64,000 bases of DNA, from NCBI GenBank assembly GCA_021307315.1, contig JAJSPD010000015.1:1-64000 (forward strand), read 5' to 3'. Position 1 is the first letter of the stretch; each line of letters starts with the position of its first letter. Position numbers and translations under genes: made by a program. Shown here piece by piece: positions 38,052 through 51,310 of this stretch. The notes beneath the pieces were generated by a model, which had not been told where the DNA came from, did not search any database, and worked only from the letters and a program-made list of their open reading frames with translations. This DNA comes from Bisporella sp. PMI_857. Taxonomy: Eukaryota > Ascomycota > Leotiomycetes > Helotiales > Helotiaceae.

Positions 38052-40123
38052 ATGGTCTCTGACAGAGAGGCGGCTGGTGTCACTTCAACAGAAGCGGAAA
38101 GCGAGGTTTACCGACAGCCTGTTTCATCTAACATAGTCTCTCCGACAGTGGTTAATGTCGATCTCGAATCGAAAAAGGAAACGGATAAAGGCAATGAAGA
38201 AACGATAAAGTATCTACACGGATTGGATCTGCATCTAGTAACACTTGCGTTCGTCCCCTATATTTCAGATGGGAAACAGTGTTCGACTAACACCTGACCT
38301 CTTTTCGATCGAGATAGAATATGGATTATTATATTTTTAGTCAATATGGAAGCCTCCATTGTGAGCACTGCGTTGATCGCAATTTCGAACCAACTTAAAG
38401 GCTTTGATGACTCAAGTTGGATTGTGTCTGGATATCAGATCTCATATACAGGTTTTCTGGTGATCTGGGCCAAGATGAGTGATATATTCGGGAGGAAGAG
38501 CTCTCTAATTGCTGCAATCTTTTTCTTCGTCGTTTTTACAGCCGCATGTGGCGCTGCACAATCAATGACCCAACTGTGAGTGTTAAACTATTATTCTTCT
38601 AGTTCAGATAGTTCTTGGTCTGTTCTAGGTGAGCTCCAATTCGGCTCGCTAAGGTGCTGTAGGATTATATTCCGTGTCCTGCAAGGCAGCGGCGCCTCGG
38701 GCGCCTTCTCTGTCACTATGGCCATCGTCTACGAAATGGTGCCAAAGCCAAGACTGCCACTTTACACCGGCATTTGCTTCATTGTTGTTGCATTAGCCAC
38801 GACGAGTGGTCCACTGATTGGGGGTGCGGTTGTGACGAAAGGTTCATGGAGATGGATCTTTTTACTCAAGTAAGATTCCTCATGAATAGGGATATAACCT
38901 TACTATTATGAAACTCTATCCACATCTAAGTCGATAATACTGATGATACAGTATACCTCCTACTTTCCTCGCAGTCGTCCTTCTATTAATATATTTCCCT
39001 GCTCGATATGGGAGTCGGAAAAACTTCGAGCAGAAAGAAACAGTTTTGGCCCTGCTTAAAAAGATTGATTTTGTAGGAGCCATACTATTGCTTGCGGCTT
39101 CATTTTTGCTGGTAACGGGCCTACTTGAGGCATCTACAGAATTTCACTGGTCCTCAGCCGTGATCATAACTTTGATAGTGTTGTCAGCGATTTTATGGGT
39201 GTCTTTCATCTTGTGGGAGTGGTTATTGGGTAAACGAAGAAGCAAGCAAGAAGAAATGTTCCCATGGCGGTTTGTTAAAAACCGACCGTGGATGGCGATG
39301 CTATTGTAAGACCCCACCTCCCCCTATTTCCACCCCGACCCGCTAACACCCTTCCTCTCCTATAGAATATCCTTTCTCGTTGGGATACCTAACAATGTTA
39401 TCGTGGTTTCGATGCCTCAGCGATTCCAAATCGTGGATTCTGCCTCTCCTTTGAAAGCTGGGATTCGTCTCCTGCCTTACACCATTGCGAGCCCCTTCGG
39501 ATTGCTAATCGGCAATGCGATTGGTGGTGCTACAAAGATTCCACCAATCTATCTGATGTTAGGCAGTTCTATTCTTGGGTTGCTTGGCATTGGTCTGCTA
39601 AACATGATACCAATTGACGGGGGAATGCTGGGAGGCATATATGTATTTGAGATAATCACAGCATTAGGGGTCGGAGTCACTGCTTCCCTGACTATGCTGG
39701 CTACGCCACACTGTATTGAAGCAAAAGATCTCGGTATGTATTTGCTTTCTTGGCTTTCTTATTCTATGATTGCAAATTATTCTTGCCTGATAACTTCTCA
39801 CAGCTGTGGGTACATCCTCCATGGTTCAAGCGCGGATGATGGGCTCAGCAATCGGACTCGCCATTGCCATGAGTGTCGTGAACTCTTATCTAAGCTCCTC
39901 ATTGGGTTCAGCGCTATCACAATCTCAGATCTCTGATCTACTCCAGAATTTCGGGTTACTATCGACATATGACTCATTTGTACAGGTGCAAGTCCGGCAC
40001 GTGTTCGGAAGGGCATTCCGGCTTGAGACATGGATTATTACAGGTATAGCCAGTGCACAGGTTCTGGCTGTGGGGTTGATGTGGAAGAAAAAGCAAATAA
40101 GCCTTCATACACATATAGAGTAG
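38052..40123 (+). CDS. MFS drug/metabolite efflux transporter, DHA2-like
   Basis: Six or seven exons starting at the ATG at 38052 with a hydrophilic N-terminus. The membrane part begins IWIIIFLVNMEASIVSTAL. Motif A is AKMSDIFGRKSSL, an RxxQGxG motif is RVLQGSGASGAF, and motif C-like sequences are LATTSGPLIGGAV. Later helices include FVGAILLLAASFLLVTGLL and AVGTSSMVQARMMGSAIGLA. About 14 membrane segments are expected, fitting the DHA2 group of proton antiporters that export toxins and metabolites. It ends LMWKKKQISLHTHIE. It sits between the rhodopsin-like gene and the hydrolase/PKS pair and is a candidate exporter or self-protection pump for the cluster product. Confidence 0.88.
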
Positions 40124-40461
40124 TTGCCATAAGATCAAGAGTATATCATTACCAAAGTACCCTGGTTTTAACTATAGATATTCAGATCCGTAAGTATGAC
40201 CCACAAGAGATACACATAGCCTGACAATTATCAGAGAAACTTAATCTTGCAGCTAGCTAATGCAATTCTTCTCAATTAAGTCTTAACGTGAAGTACATTC
40301 TAGAACCTAAAAATAACATGTTACTGCTCTCATAAAAATTTTCAAGTCGTCAAAGTCCACAAAATGAAAAGTTGGCTATCTGAGCAAACATGGGCATTTT
40401 GGGAATCAAACTTTTTGCAGCATATACAACCAACCTAACAGACTCAATATAAACCAAACTC
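40124..40461. other. Convergent 3' region of MFS and hydrolase genes
   Basis: AT-rich spacer between two convergent stop codons. Nothing else was recognised. Confidence 0.5.
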
Positions 40462-41326
40462 CTAATACACAGCAACAGCCTTTTCGACAGTCTTACGGAT
40501 GGCGTGCGCTGCAGCAACAAGATCAAACTCATCTGCAGCGCCAGGAATCGGAGTTCGAGCTGTGTGGATGACGTTGACATTCGCCTCCTCAGAGCAGAAT
40601 GCGGAGAGTCTGGGAGCGGAGTGAGCATGTACTTCATCGCGGGATCCCCAGATATTTGCTGTTGGGATGGAGATAAGCTTGTGCTTCTCAGCTGGCTCGA
40701 GGAAGCGAAGGTCTCCCTTTTCGCAGGTCGCTAAGTCCAAAGGTGCCATGCCAGAAAAGAAAATAGCGCCTTTAAAAAGTGACTGGCCTTCTGCTTCAAG
40801 GGTTTGAAGTAGATTGCCGATCAAGCTGCTAGCGATGGAAGAAGCCATAACGATATCAATATTTCCCTCGGCAGTGATGAACTCGTGGAGGTCATTCATA
40901 GCCTTCTGCAAGCTCTTTGGATCCGAAAGGGAGAAGTAGCCGTAGTAGTCATCAGATGGGTTATAAAAGCCCTCAAGTTCTTTACAATCTTAGCTTTTGT
41001 TTTTGAGCCTTCATAGTATTGCCTGTGGATAGACTCACCAGGGGCCATAGGCACAGGTACGGTGCCGTTCACGAAGATCCATTCGTAGTCATCGTCCAGC
41101 TCATGTCTAAGAGCCGCTGAAAAATTATTAACTTTTACAAGCTTCGAATGGAACGGGATATGGAAATCTTACCCGTCTGGGCTTCCAACACCTATGAAAA
41201 GAGTTAGCTAATGCAATCAGCGATATTGGCACGGCCCATGGCCACGGAAGCGATGCTGGGGACAACGTTGTAACGAACCTTACAATTAGAACCATGACCA
41301 TGAAGACACAGAACACGAATAGGCAT
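40462..41326 (-). CDS. FSH-family alpha/beta hydrolase with altered catalytic residues
   Basis: Four exons. Exon 1 (41326-41279) encodes MPIRVLCLHGHGSNCK, the FSH opening. Short exons then read VLEAQT and ALRHELDDDYEWIFVNGT, followed by a long exon from ELEGFYNPSDDYYGYFSLSD to the stop at 40462. FSH hydrolases include the thioesterases that release HR-PKS products (LovG type). In this copy the nucleophile elbow usually GFSQG reads ASSIA, keeping a Ser but losing both Gly. The Asp in IWGSRDE is present. The segment usually HDGGHEIPG reads HTARTPIPG, so the catalytic His is Thr. It is divergent from the PKS gene, sharing a 1.1-kb promoter. A PKS-release function is suggested by context and questioned by these changes. 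Confidence 0.82.
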
Positions 41327-42447
41327 TGTGGAAGCTGAATTGATTTGCTTGAGAGTAGAGTTCAGATTTTTATGATGAGAAAGTATTAAAATAAATCTTT
41401 TTTGAAAGGTTCCCCAGGGAGCTTGGTACAATCGAGGGGAGACGAATTCCAGCCTTATCTATCCCGTCGATCTGAACCCTGGCAGATCGTGCTTGATGCT
41501 AGGCCCTGCCAATGCCGGATACATCATATGCATAGCTAATCCTTGTATGAGATATGCCGACCCACTTATAGATCCGACTTATTGGTGCACGTTGTCTTAT
41601 AGTATACATGTCCTCAGCCTACTCGGCAGATTAAGGCAGCGAGAAGAGGATGCTCAGCCTAGGCGATTGCGCAAAACAGATAGTCAGCAACAACGAAAGT
41701 AAAGACAGGCAGGAGGGACGTCGGTAACCCGATCTAGGCACTCAATCGGGCTATTACTATATAAGTGGATTCTGATGCACCTTGGTCCCATTCAGGCAAT
41801 TTCGCAGCGCTTATTATATCCTTGCTATTCCTCCCAATCACGAACACATGTCATTTGATTTAGCGAGCAAGCCAATTAGGGTTGAGGAAAGTGTCGCTGG
41901 CAGGAAAATGGCTGTTATGGGACTAATATATAGAAAGTCACCTACAAGTTTCAGCTTGATCCAAACCAGGGTTTGATCTGGGTGTGATTCGTTTTGCTTC
42001 CACTTGTTCACTAGTTGCGGTACCAATAATTTTAGCAGGGAATGTTAACCTTGCCCGACTTACATGCATGCCACACAAATATCATACGAGAATGTTTTCT
42101 TACTGTATTGGTGCCTTCTTATCAAGAGCCAATTGGATATATTTCACCGCTTATTGTTTCACAAGGTTGATCATTACGTCTTAGCCTAGGCATCGCCTCC
42201 GAACTGCCAAGCCACAAAGATCTCAGGAAGGGTGGCAACTCCTAGAAAAAGGGACTCTCGACTGAGACCCAAGCATCCCCAAAAACTTACCTGGAAAGGC
42301 TGAGAGCCTAGCAAGCGGTTGTTGGGATCTTCTCCGGCATGTGACTTGCGTAAAATCACGTTACCGATGTTTATGTCTGGTACACAGAGACTCATGTATA
42401 CTAAAACAGACCTTACCTTTGCATAGGATATTGGCAGTCGCTTTCGA
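41327..42447. promoter_or_regulatory. Bidirectional promoter of FSH hydrolase and HR-PKS
   Basis: Contains the inverted repeat TCGG-TAAC-CCGA at 41721-41732 (a CGG-N4-CCG site) roughly 400 bp from the hydrolase start and 720 bp from the PKS start. A TATATAAG box lies just beyond, at about 41758-41765. Open frames inside the region show no family motif. The symmetry suits a Zn2Cys6 dimer, such as the one encoded at 53.6 kb. Confidence 0.5.
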
Positions 42448-45400
42448 ATGGCAGCCATAATGCCCGCGGCGGTATCTGGTGTACGAGAAATGAATACGGA
42501 CTTGCCTACTTTGAAAGGCTGTGGCGAACTCGGCTTGGAAGATCAGAAACCATGTGACCTTGGAGAAAGTGACGCCCGTGAGGGTATTGCAGTCATCGGC
42601 TTCTCGTTTGAATTTCCTGATAGTGCTGTATCCTCCGAGCCCTTTTGGGAAATGCTGCTTGCAAGACGCAGTGTTAGTACAGATATGCCAAGTTCTAGGA
42701 TGAAGGCAGACGCATTTAGTCGTTCAAGTGGTCGTGACTTCGATAAAGTATGTGCTGACTTCGCAATATAAACTTCTGACTAGGCCGGTGTTTTGATGCC
42801 TTCTTCTCATAGTTTACCACAAGCAAAGCTTGCTTCCTTCAAGGTGACATTGCAGCTTTCGATGCTCCATTCTTTTCCATTTCCAAGGAAGAGGCTCAAA
42901 CTATGGATCCTCAACAGCGTGCTCTTTTAGAGACGACTTACCGAGCACTTGAAAACTGTAAGTTAAGTCACTCTACGATGAAACGCCGTGCGGCTAATGG
43001 ATGAAAGCTGGACTTCCAATAGAGAAAGTTTCAGGTTCCAATACATCTGTGTATGTAGGTAACTTCGCAGACGATTACAAGATGATGTATTGCAAAGATC
43101 CGGAGCAATCATTTCAATATGGTGCCACTGGGTGTCTAACGTCAGTCTTATCAAGCAGATTGAGCTGGTTCTATAATTTGACGGGCCAGAGCCTAAGCCT
43201 CGATTCCGCATGCTCGAGCTCTTTGACCGCCGTGGATATCGCGTGTCAAAATCTTCTCAGCAAAGGCTCAGATATGGTAAGTATAATTCATCTATTTGGA
43301 TCTATGGCTTACCGGTTTCTTTTTTAGAGTATCGTTGGTGCCTCCAACTTGATTTTCTCACCTGACATGATGCTCCTTCTGTCAAGCTTTAACGTCTTAT
43401 CCCCAGAAGGTCGATCATTTGTATTCGATCAGAGAGCAAAAGGCTATACGAGAGGCGAAGGCCACGCCGTTCTTGTTTTGAAGCGAGTTTCAGATGCCTT
43501 GAAGGATGGGGACTGCATTAGAGCCGTGATTCGGTCTTCAGGTAGCAACCAGGATGGGCATACTCCGAATGGCATGGCTCAGCCAAGCCGAAAGTCGCAA
43601 GAGGCGCTTATCAAACAGACGTACAAAAAGGCTGGATTGTCGCTTGGCCAAACCATGTTTGTTGAAGCTCATGGTACAGGGACAAAACTAGGTGATGCTG
43701 TGGAAGTTAATGCCATTGGTAACTCATTCAAAAATAGCAGAAAACCAGGAGAGAGCTTATACATGTGAGCTCTAAACTACTTCTCACAATATCGCATTTA
43801 AACTAACATCTCATCAGCGGTGCCTTGAAAGCAAATATTGGCCATTTAGAAGGATGTAGTGGTTTGGCAGGTTTGATTAAGACGATACTAGTCCTTGAGA
43901 GAGGAGTGATCCCTCCAAACACTGGCTTCGAGAAGGCAAATATTAGAATCGAAGAAGATTACTTGAAGATCAAGGTACGAATGATCAAACTCTGAATCAG
44001 AAATGTCAGAAACTGATTAGCGATATAGTTTCCTCTGTGTCCAACTCCGTGGCCAACTTCAGGTCTCAGGCGCGCCTCTGTAAATTCTTTTGGTATTGGT
44101 GGATCCAACTGTCATGTAGTTCTTGATGACGCCTATCATTATATGAAGCTCCGTAGCTTGACTGGCCATCATAATACAAAAGTTGACGTCTTAGATCGAG
44201 TCAATGACCATGAGAAACACAACATGAGAATAGAAAAGGGGAAGATTTTCAGCGACATTGAGGCTAGAAACATTGCTTCTCCACTTCTATTGGTTTTGTC
44301 TAGTTCTGATGAGTATGGGATCTATCGATGGGAACAACTTTATAAGGAATTTTTGTCTAAACGCATAGCAAAGGGGTCAATATGGGACCAAACCTTCTTT
44401 CGGAACCTTGCGTACACCCTGGCTTGTCGAAGAAGCATGCTTTCATGGAAATCTTATGCAATAATTGGGCAACATTTAAACTCGCCTCACATAGGTATAT
44501 CTAAACCACGATTAGCAAGGACTGGCATACCAAGACTGGGCTTCATTTTCACAGGCCAGGGAGCCCAGTGGCCACGAATGGGTCTTGAGCTTATGACATA
44601 TCCGGTATTTCAAAAGTCTCTAGAGGAGGCAGAAACGTATATGAGGACTTTAGGTTGTTCTTGGTCTCTGAAAGGTATATGTTACCACTGAAAGCAAAAG
44701 TAGTTTTCTAAAAATATTTAGATGAGCTGGCAAGATATGAGAACGATTCTAATATCAATCTACCAATATATAGCCAGCCATTATGCACTACTATTCAAGT
44801 TGCGTTGGTGGATCTACTGCGAAGCTTTGGCATACAACCAGCTGCAGTAGTTGGTCATTCGTCGGGTGAGATTGCAGCAGCGTAAGTCTCTCATGTCGGC
44901 AAAACTAAACTTTTACAGTCGAGCCTAACCCTTCGTAGGTACTGTGCAAACATGATATCAAGAGAGTCTGCGTTGAAAGTTGCATACTTCCGAGGATTTT
45001 GCACGAGTGTACTTTGCAAATCCGGACACACACGAGGTTCTATGCTTGCAGTCGCATTATCGGAGCAGCGTATCTTGCCTTTCATCGATCAAGTAGCCAA
45101 AGAATTTGGAAGTCGTGGTCTGTGGATTGCGTGTTTCAATAGCAAGACGAGCTTGACAATTTCTGGTGATGAGAGCCAGATTGAAGCCTTAGACATCCTG
45201 CTCGATGAGGCGAGAGAACGAAAGCAACGTCTCAAAGTCAACGTTGCCTATCACTCGCCACATATGGAACCTGCCATGAATAAATACAGAGAGTCTATCA
45301 CCAGGATCGAACCTCCACATGACATAATACGTCAACCACTTGTCATGGTATCAAGTGTAACCGGCCAAATTGTGTCTGCAGAGGAGCTAAGGACGAGAGA

Positions 45401-48400
45401 TTACTGGGTGCAGAATCTCGTATCGCCTGTCAATTTTGTCGACGCAGCAACCCCACTTTGCGTGCCATTAGCGCAGAAAGCCAGCATAAGTCTTGATCGT
45501 AAAATTCAGAAGTCCCTATCCGTTGATTTCTTGATTGAGGTAGGCCCTCACTCTGCTCTACGAGGACCCTTACGCGAAGTTCTCCAAGAGTGCTCAAACC
45601 AAGGTCGCACCACCTACCTCAGTGTAATGAACCGCAGAATGCATGCCGCAGAGACCTTACTTAGAGTTGTGGGTGAATTGCATTGCGCCGGGTATCCTAT
45701 TGACTTCTCTGCTGTTAATAATCTAGAAACACCAACGGATACCCTTCAGGTCTTGGCTGATCTTCCTGAATATCCATTTGACCATTCGACAAGCTATTGG
45801 CTAGAGAGCAGAATCAGCAAGAACCTTCGGTTTGGAGCATACAGTCATAATGAACTATTGGGGAAGCCTGTTTCGGATTGGAATCCTTTGGATGCAAGGT
45901 GGAGGAATTTCATATCTACCAGGTCCCTTCCATGGGTGGCGGATCATGAGGTAGGAGACACTATACTCTATGATGATTTATCTACTGATGTTTCTAAGAT
46001 TCAGGGCCAAATCTTATATCCTGCTGCGGGTATGTTGGTCATGGCAATGGAAGCAGCTAAACAAATCACCGGTTCTGACGATGATGCCGTCTCGGGATAC
46101 ATGATCAAAGATACGTCGTTCCATACGCCGTTGATCATACCTTCGAAAGAGCCTGTTGAAGTACAGATCTCTCTCCGCCCAGAAAATGGCAAGCTCTTGT
46201 TGCAGGGTCAAACATGTTGGTATAACTTTGGGATATATTCATTCCATGACACATCTCCGATCGGGCATTGTGTTGGAAGCGTTGCCATCGAATATAGTAG
46301 AGATATCAATGGTATAGACGATAAACTCCCAGAAGAAACGTTTCTGTACTACGAGAAAGTGCAGAACTCTATAGAGAGAGCATGTTCAAAGTCAATGACG
46401 CCTAAGATGCTTTATAATAATTGGCGGACACTGGGGTATAATTACGGATCCCGGTTTCAAGCCCTTGAAAGTATATATTATGGTGAGCGGGCTTCCTTTG
46501 CGAAAGTCAAAGTATCTCAAGAGGGTGTACAAAGCTCTCAAATCATTCATCCGGCAATGCTTGATGCTTTTATGCAGGTATTACTAGCGTCTAGCATTCA
46601 GCCAAGTTCGGGCACAAACAACTTGAAGGTTCCAACTTTCATCGAACGACTGTGGATCGCGAAGAAAAATACGAGAGACGTAATAGACAATAAAATGACG
46701 AACTCCTTCAAGGCTTCGGGTTCGTTAATTGTAGATACCGTGTCGCATTCTAAAGGAGATATCTATGTCCTTGATTATACCAAAAAGAGCATCTTCGCAA
46801 AGCTTGAAGGGCTTCGAGCCACACAAGTTGCAGGTTCAGCATCACTCCATGAGATTTCACATGCCGACTTTCCATCTGTCATGTGTCACCATATCACCTG
46901 GAAGCCCGATATTACCTTACTTTCAAATCCAGAGCTACTCTCATACTACAAAGAAGAGCAAAAAGTTCAACCAGAGCCAATTGAGAAGTTTGAACAACTC
47001 GATTGCTTTCTGTACCTTGCTATATCTAAAACAGCCCGGTTCCTTGAAAGCATAAAAACCTTTCCAACCAAAACTATTGGCAGATATGCTGAGTGGATAA
47101 GAGAGCAGGATCGCCTGCACAAGGCGGGTTCGGGGTCAAATTTTCGACCAGAATGGAGCGCACTAGTTGATAAACCCGAGTGCTTCGAGAATATTTGCGC
47201 CAAAGTGAAAATCATGAGCAATCTAGGGCATCTCTGTTTGCGAATATGGGAAAGCATGCCTTTGCTATTGAGTGGCGAGGTTGAGCCGCTCAGCCTGCTC
47301 TTCCAAGACGACTTACTTTCAGATACGTATGTAGAGCTCAACGAAACCAGCAATTGGTTCTCAAGCTTGAAGGAAATTGCTTCAGATCTGGCACACAAAA
47401 CTGCTGACATGAAAGTTCTCGAGATCGGAGCCGGAACGGGAGCCACCACTCGCGTGATACTCGAAGGTCTTTCTTCATTGGAGTGGTCAGACTCCAGGCA
47501 TTTTCGATATCTGCGCTACGACTTCACAGACATTTCGTCTGGTTTTTTCGAAAAAGCGAAAGAGAAATTCCAGGATTTTCAGAGGTTGGGGTTTCTGACG
47601 CTCGATATAGAGAAAGATCCAGTCAGTCAGGGTTTTGAATCGGGCTCGTATGACTTGATCGTCGCATCCCTCGTCTTGCATGCGACGAGGGACCTCAATA
47701 CTACCTTGAAGCATGCGAGATCTCTTCTTCGTCCTGGTGGAAAACTTATCCTGATGGAGTTCGTCCGGCCTGAGTTATCTAGATTTCCATTTTCTATGGG
47801 TTTGCTTCCTGGATGGTGGTTGAGCTCAGAAACCTTCCGAAAGTCAGGTCCTCTAGTGACGGGCACGGAATGGAATAACCTACTTACAAATGCAGGATTC
47901 TCAGGCACAGATATTCAACTTGATGATTTTGAAAGCCAAAGCTGTAGTCAGTTTTCTTTGATACTCTCAACAGCAGTAGTCTCTCCAACAACAACAAATG
48001 GGCACACCGTAAACAACAGGATTGTTATGGTAGCACCAGAACTCGATTCAGCACAATTAGATATTATGAAGATCCAGAACCATCTGCAAATTAGCGGATA
48101 CCAAGTCACTCGCGTCCAATCTCTTCAACAAGCAGCCACTCTAAAGGAAAAGAGTTCTATATTTCTCTGTACTATGGAGCTTTTCCAGCCATTCTTGAGA
48201 AGCATATCTGCTGAGCAATTTAATTCACTACAACAATTACTCCAGGCTTCCAAGAGTGTAATATGGGCTACCAGAGGTGGTGGATCAACAATACATCCCG
48301 ATTTTGCGATAGTGGACGGCTTGAGTAGAGTTCTTCGGAATGAAATTAGCCGAATCCATTTCGTCACGGTTGCCTTCGATATCTCAACGCATATTGCAGA

Positions 48401-50915
48401 GCATCAGCTTGAAAAGCTCGGCGGTATAATCGAGAGAGACTGGTCTAGTGATGTCTGTACAACTTACGATAATGCATTTGTTGAATTTAATGGAAAGCTA
48501 GAAAGTGGAAGAATCGTACCAAACGAGGAGCTCTCGCTTGCAAGCATGTCTTTGCCCTCGCAACCAATGATAAACCTACAGCAATTATCCATCGGTGGAC
48601 CGAAAAGACTGGAGATGGAGACCACCGGGATTTTAGACAGCTTCCTTTTCTGCCCTGAGACAACCAACCCAGATTTAGGCCCTATGGATATTGAGATTGA
48701 GGTTCGAGCTATCGGCCTTAATCAATTTAATGTTCTTCATGCTTTAGGCCAATTGGACCAAGGATCTTTTGCAAATGAATGTGCTGGTCTAGTCATTAGA
48801 GTTTATGAAGGATGCAAGCAATTTCAACCTGGCGATCGTGTTTTCGGATGGGGAACCAATGTATTCAAATCCCATGTTCAATTGGATCATGAGTGGGTGG
48901 CAAAAGTCCCTGAAAACATGTCTTATGCGGAGGCAGCTTGTTTGCCCCTCTCCTTTCTGACAGCGTTCTATATTCTTGATCTTGTACGAGCTCGAAAGAG
49001 GGAATCCATCTTGATCCACTCTGCCGCTAACGGCGTAGGTCAAGCAACAATTCAAATTGCTAAGCTCTTAGGTTTATCCGAAATCTTCGCAACGGTAGTC
49101 TCAGCCGAAGAAAAATCGATGCTCACCGAGAAGTATGGCATCCTTGACAATCATATTTTTTCGAGTCGGGGAACGTATTTCGAGCAAGGTATTAAACAAA
49201 TTTGGCCGGCTGGTATCGATATTGTCATCGACACTCTATCTACAGAATGTCGAGAAGCTTCATGGGGTTGCGTGGCAAATTACGGAAGAATCTTAGAGCT
49301 TGAGAGAACGGATGCAACCCCAAACTCACCTTTTTTGACACGCACTTCTGCGCCTAACATATCTGTCTTTGTGGTCGAAATGGCTAGCCTCATTGCTGAA
49401 CGAAGAGAGCTATTATCGCCGCATTTTCAGACGCTAGTGGAGTTGCTGGAACAAGGAAGGCTCCAAAATATAGAGCTATTGGAAACTTACAACGTTAGTG
49501 AGATAGAGAAAGCATTTGGACAGCTTCAAAATAAAAGAAAACAGAGCAAAGTAGCTGTGATACTGAAAGAAGAAGCGCTTGTTCCAGTGAGTTCATCTAC
49601 GCTTTGACGTACCAGAATAATGTATTGATATAGACAGGTCGCTATGCAACCAAAAGAGGCGATTTCTTTCGAGAAAGATAACACCTATCTCATAGCTGGT
49701 GGGCTTGGTGGTATTGGGCAAATGGTTGCCAGATGGATGGTCGGACGAGGCGTGCAATACCTTATCCTTCTTTCTCGTTCAGGCTCAGAGGGACATGACG
49801 TGACAGATTTTCTGAGGGAACTAGAATATGATGGCGTGACGGTCAAAACACCATCATGTGACATTTCAGATAAGGCAAAGCTTAAGACTCTCCTTGAACA
49901 GTATGCAACGGAAATGCCGCCTATCAAAGGTTGTGTACAAGCATCTATGATTTTGGAAGTACGTTGACACTTTTGTGTCGTCTTGGCAAGATATTGAGCT
50001 CTGCCCTGATACTAATCTCTTTAACAGGATTCTCTCTTTGAGAACATGTCATTCTCCTCTTGGAGATCTACCACTTCGCCAAAAATCGACGGTTCCTGGA
50101 ATCTGCATACCATGCTGCCACATGATCTTGACTTTTTCATTCTCTTGTCTTCCCTATGTGGTATATTTGGGCAAGTGGGTCAGGCCAACTACGCAGCTGG
50201 TAATACATTCCAAGATGCACTTGCACGTTTTCGTACGTCGCTTGGATATCGTAACAGCTTTTCCCTCGATCTCGGTATTGTCAGCGACGCAGGTTGGTTG
50301 GCTCGGAACAATGATGTTACCGAGCGGCTCATGGCAACCAGAAAATTCGACAAAATAGAAAAGGCATATTTATATCGCTTACTTGACTCCTGTTGTCTCG
50401 CTAAGCCACAATCGGCTGTCTCGAAAAACATGACAGTGGGGAGAAGCCAGATATTGGTAGGGCTCAAAGCACTACAAGTGACTGAACAGGAGATAAACGA
50501 AGAACGACTGCCTCCACTTTTCAACCATTTATACCTGGAACAAAAGTCCTCTGAGGTAGCCTCTCCGCCAACTCAGGCTCCTGATTTGATGGACCTCAGG
50601 TCGCGATTTATTGCTGCTTCACCTCAAGATGCAGCTCTCCTGGTAGCACAAGCCTTGCGCACTAAGCTTGCCCTTGTTCTCTCCTTTTCGTCGACTTCAT
50701 TGACAAATCATGATATCGATATCTTCCAGCCGCTTCTGAAATACGGCGTTGATTCTCTGCTGGGCGTCGAACTTCGAAATTGGGTGTCCAGAGAGTTCGC
50801 TGCTGATATTGCTGTTTTCGAGATCATGGGCGGTGCCAGTTCTCTTCAGATTGGAAATTCCGTCGTTACTTCAAGTAGACTGAGAGATGACACAAGGCCT
50901 AAAGCCGGGGATTGA
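42448..50915 (+). CDS. Highly reducing polyketide synthase (KS-AT-DH-cMT-ER-KR-ACP)
   Basis: Eleven exons with ten introns of 47-69 nt give about 2,640 residues. KS: active Cys in [13 protein letters not shown], His in [11 protein letters not shown] and [31 protein letters not shown] and nucleophile [19 protein letters not shown] joins [12 protein letters not shown] when the in-frame 48-nt intron at 45951-45998 is removed, giving HxxxGxxxYP; the DH Asp is in [10 protein letters not shown]. c[13 protein letters not shown] and [25 protein letters not shown] and [15 protein letters not shown] (usual GGVG reads NGVG). [18 protein letters not shown], with Ser/Tyr/Asn in [10 protein letters not shown] and [13 protein letters not shown]: phosphopantetheine Ser in [14 protein letters not shown]. 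There is no thioesterase or release domain after the ACP. The product is expected to be a reduced, possibly C-methylated linear chain. It is the core gene of the cluster. Confidence 0.96.
45951..45998 (+). other. In-frame 48-nt intron inside the DH-coding exon
   Basis: Starts gtagga, contains a ctgat branch-like element and ends tctaag. Its length is a multiple of three and it has no stop, so it can be read through as 16 extra residues. Excising it turns DHE + 16 residues + IQGQILYP into [11 protein letters not shown], the canonical DH catalytic motif. Confidence 0.82.
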
Positions 50916-51310
50916 CGATAATACATTAAATAGTTGTGCTGTAACTCTAAAGATTGAAATAATTTAGCCTCGGACAACCCTCCTAGGCTGCGCAGCTGGC
51001 TATTGTTGAGCAGCCTTGGTATTTTGTGTTAATTACATTTCCCCTGATCATCTGGAAAATTCATTCACTTGTGACTAAAGCATAAGCTGATTGCCTGTTG
51101 TTGTGACTGGACCATGATCGACAAGCAGGGGCATAGTAGGTTTGTCAGCCTTGCAGAACCAACCTTCCTTTCAAGTAACTCATAGATTATGCTGACACAC
51201 TAGCACAGTCTCACGGATCAGGCGGATTTATTTTAAAAATACTTATCTTTGCATTTCCTCCTGAAACATATGCTGCTCAAGTTGAGGCAGAGAATACCAT
51301 CCTCGCTAAG
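50916..51310. other. Spacer between HR-PKS and FAD oxidase
   Basis: PKS 3' flank and oxidase promoter. A CGG-ATCAGG-CGG direct pair lies about 95 bp before the oxidase start. No exon was recognised. Confidence 0.5.

Noticed and set aside
41493..41976. Small plus-strand frames in the hydrolase/PKS promoter
   Set aside because: A TATA-like element precedes one of them, but no protein family or splice continuity supports a gene.
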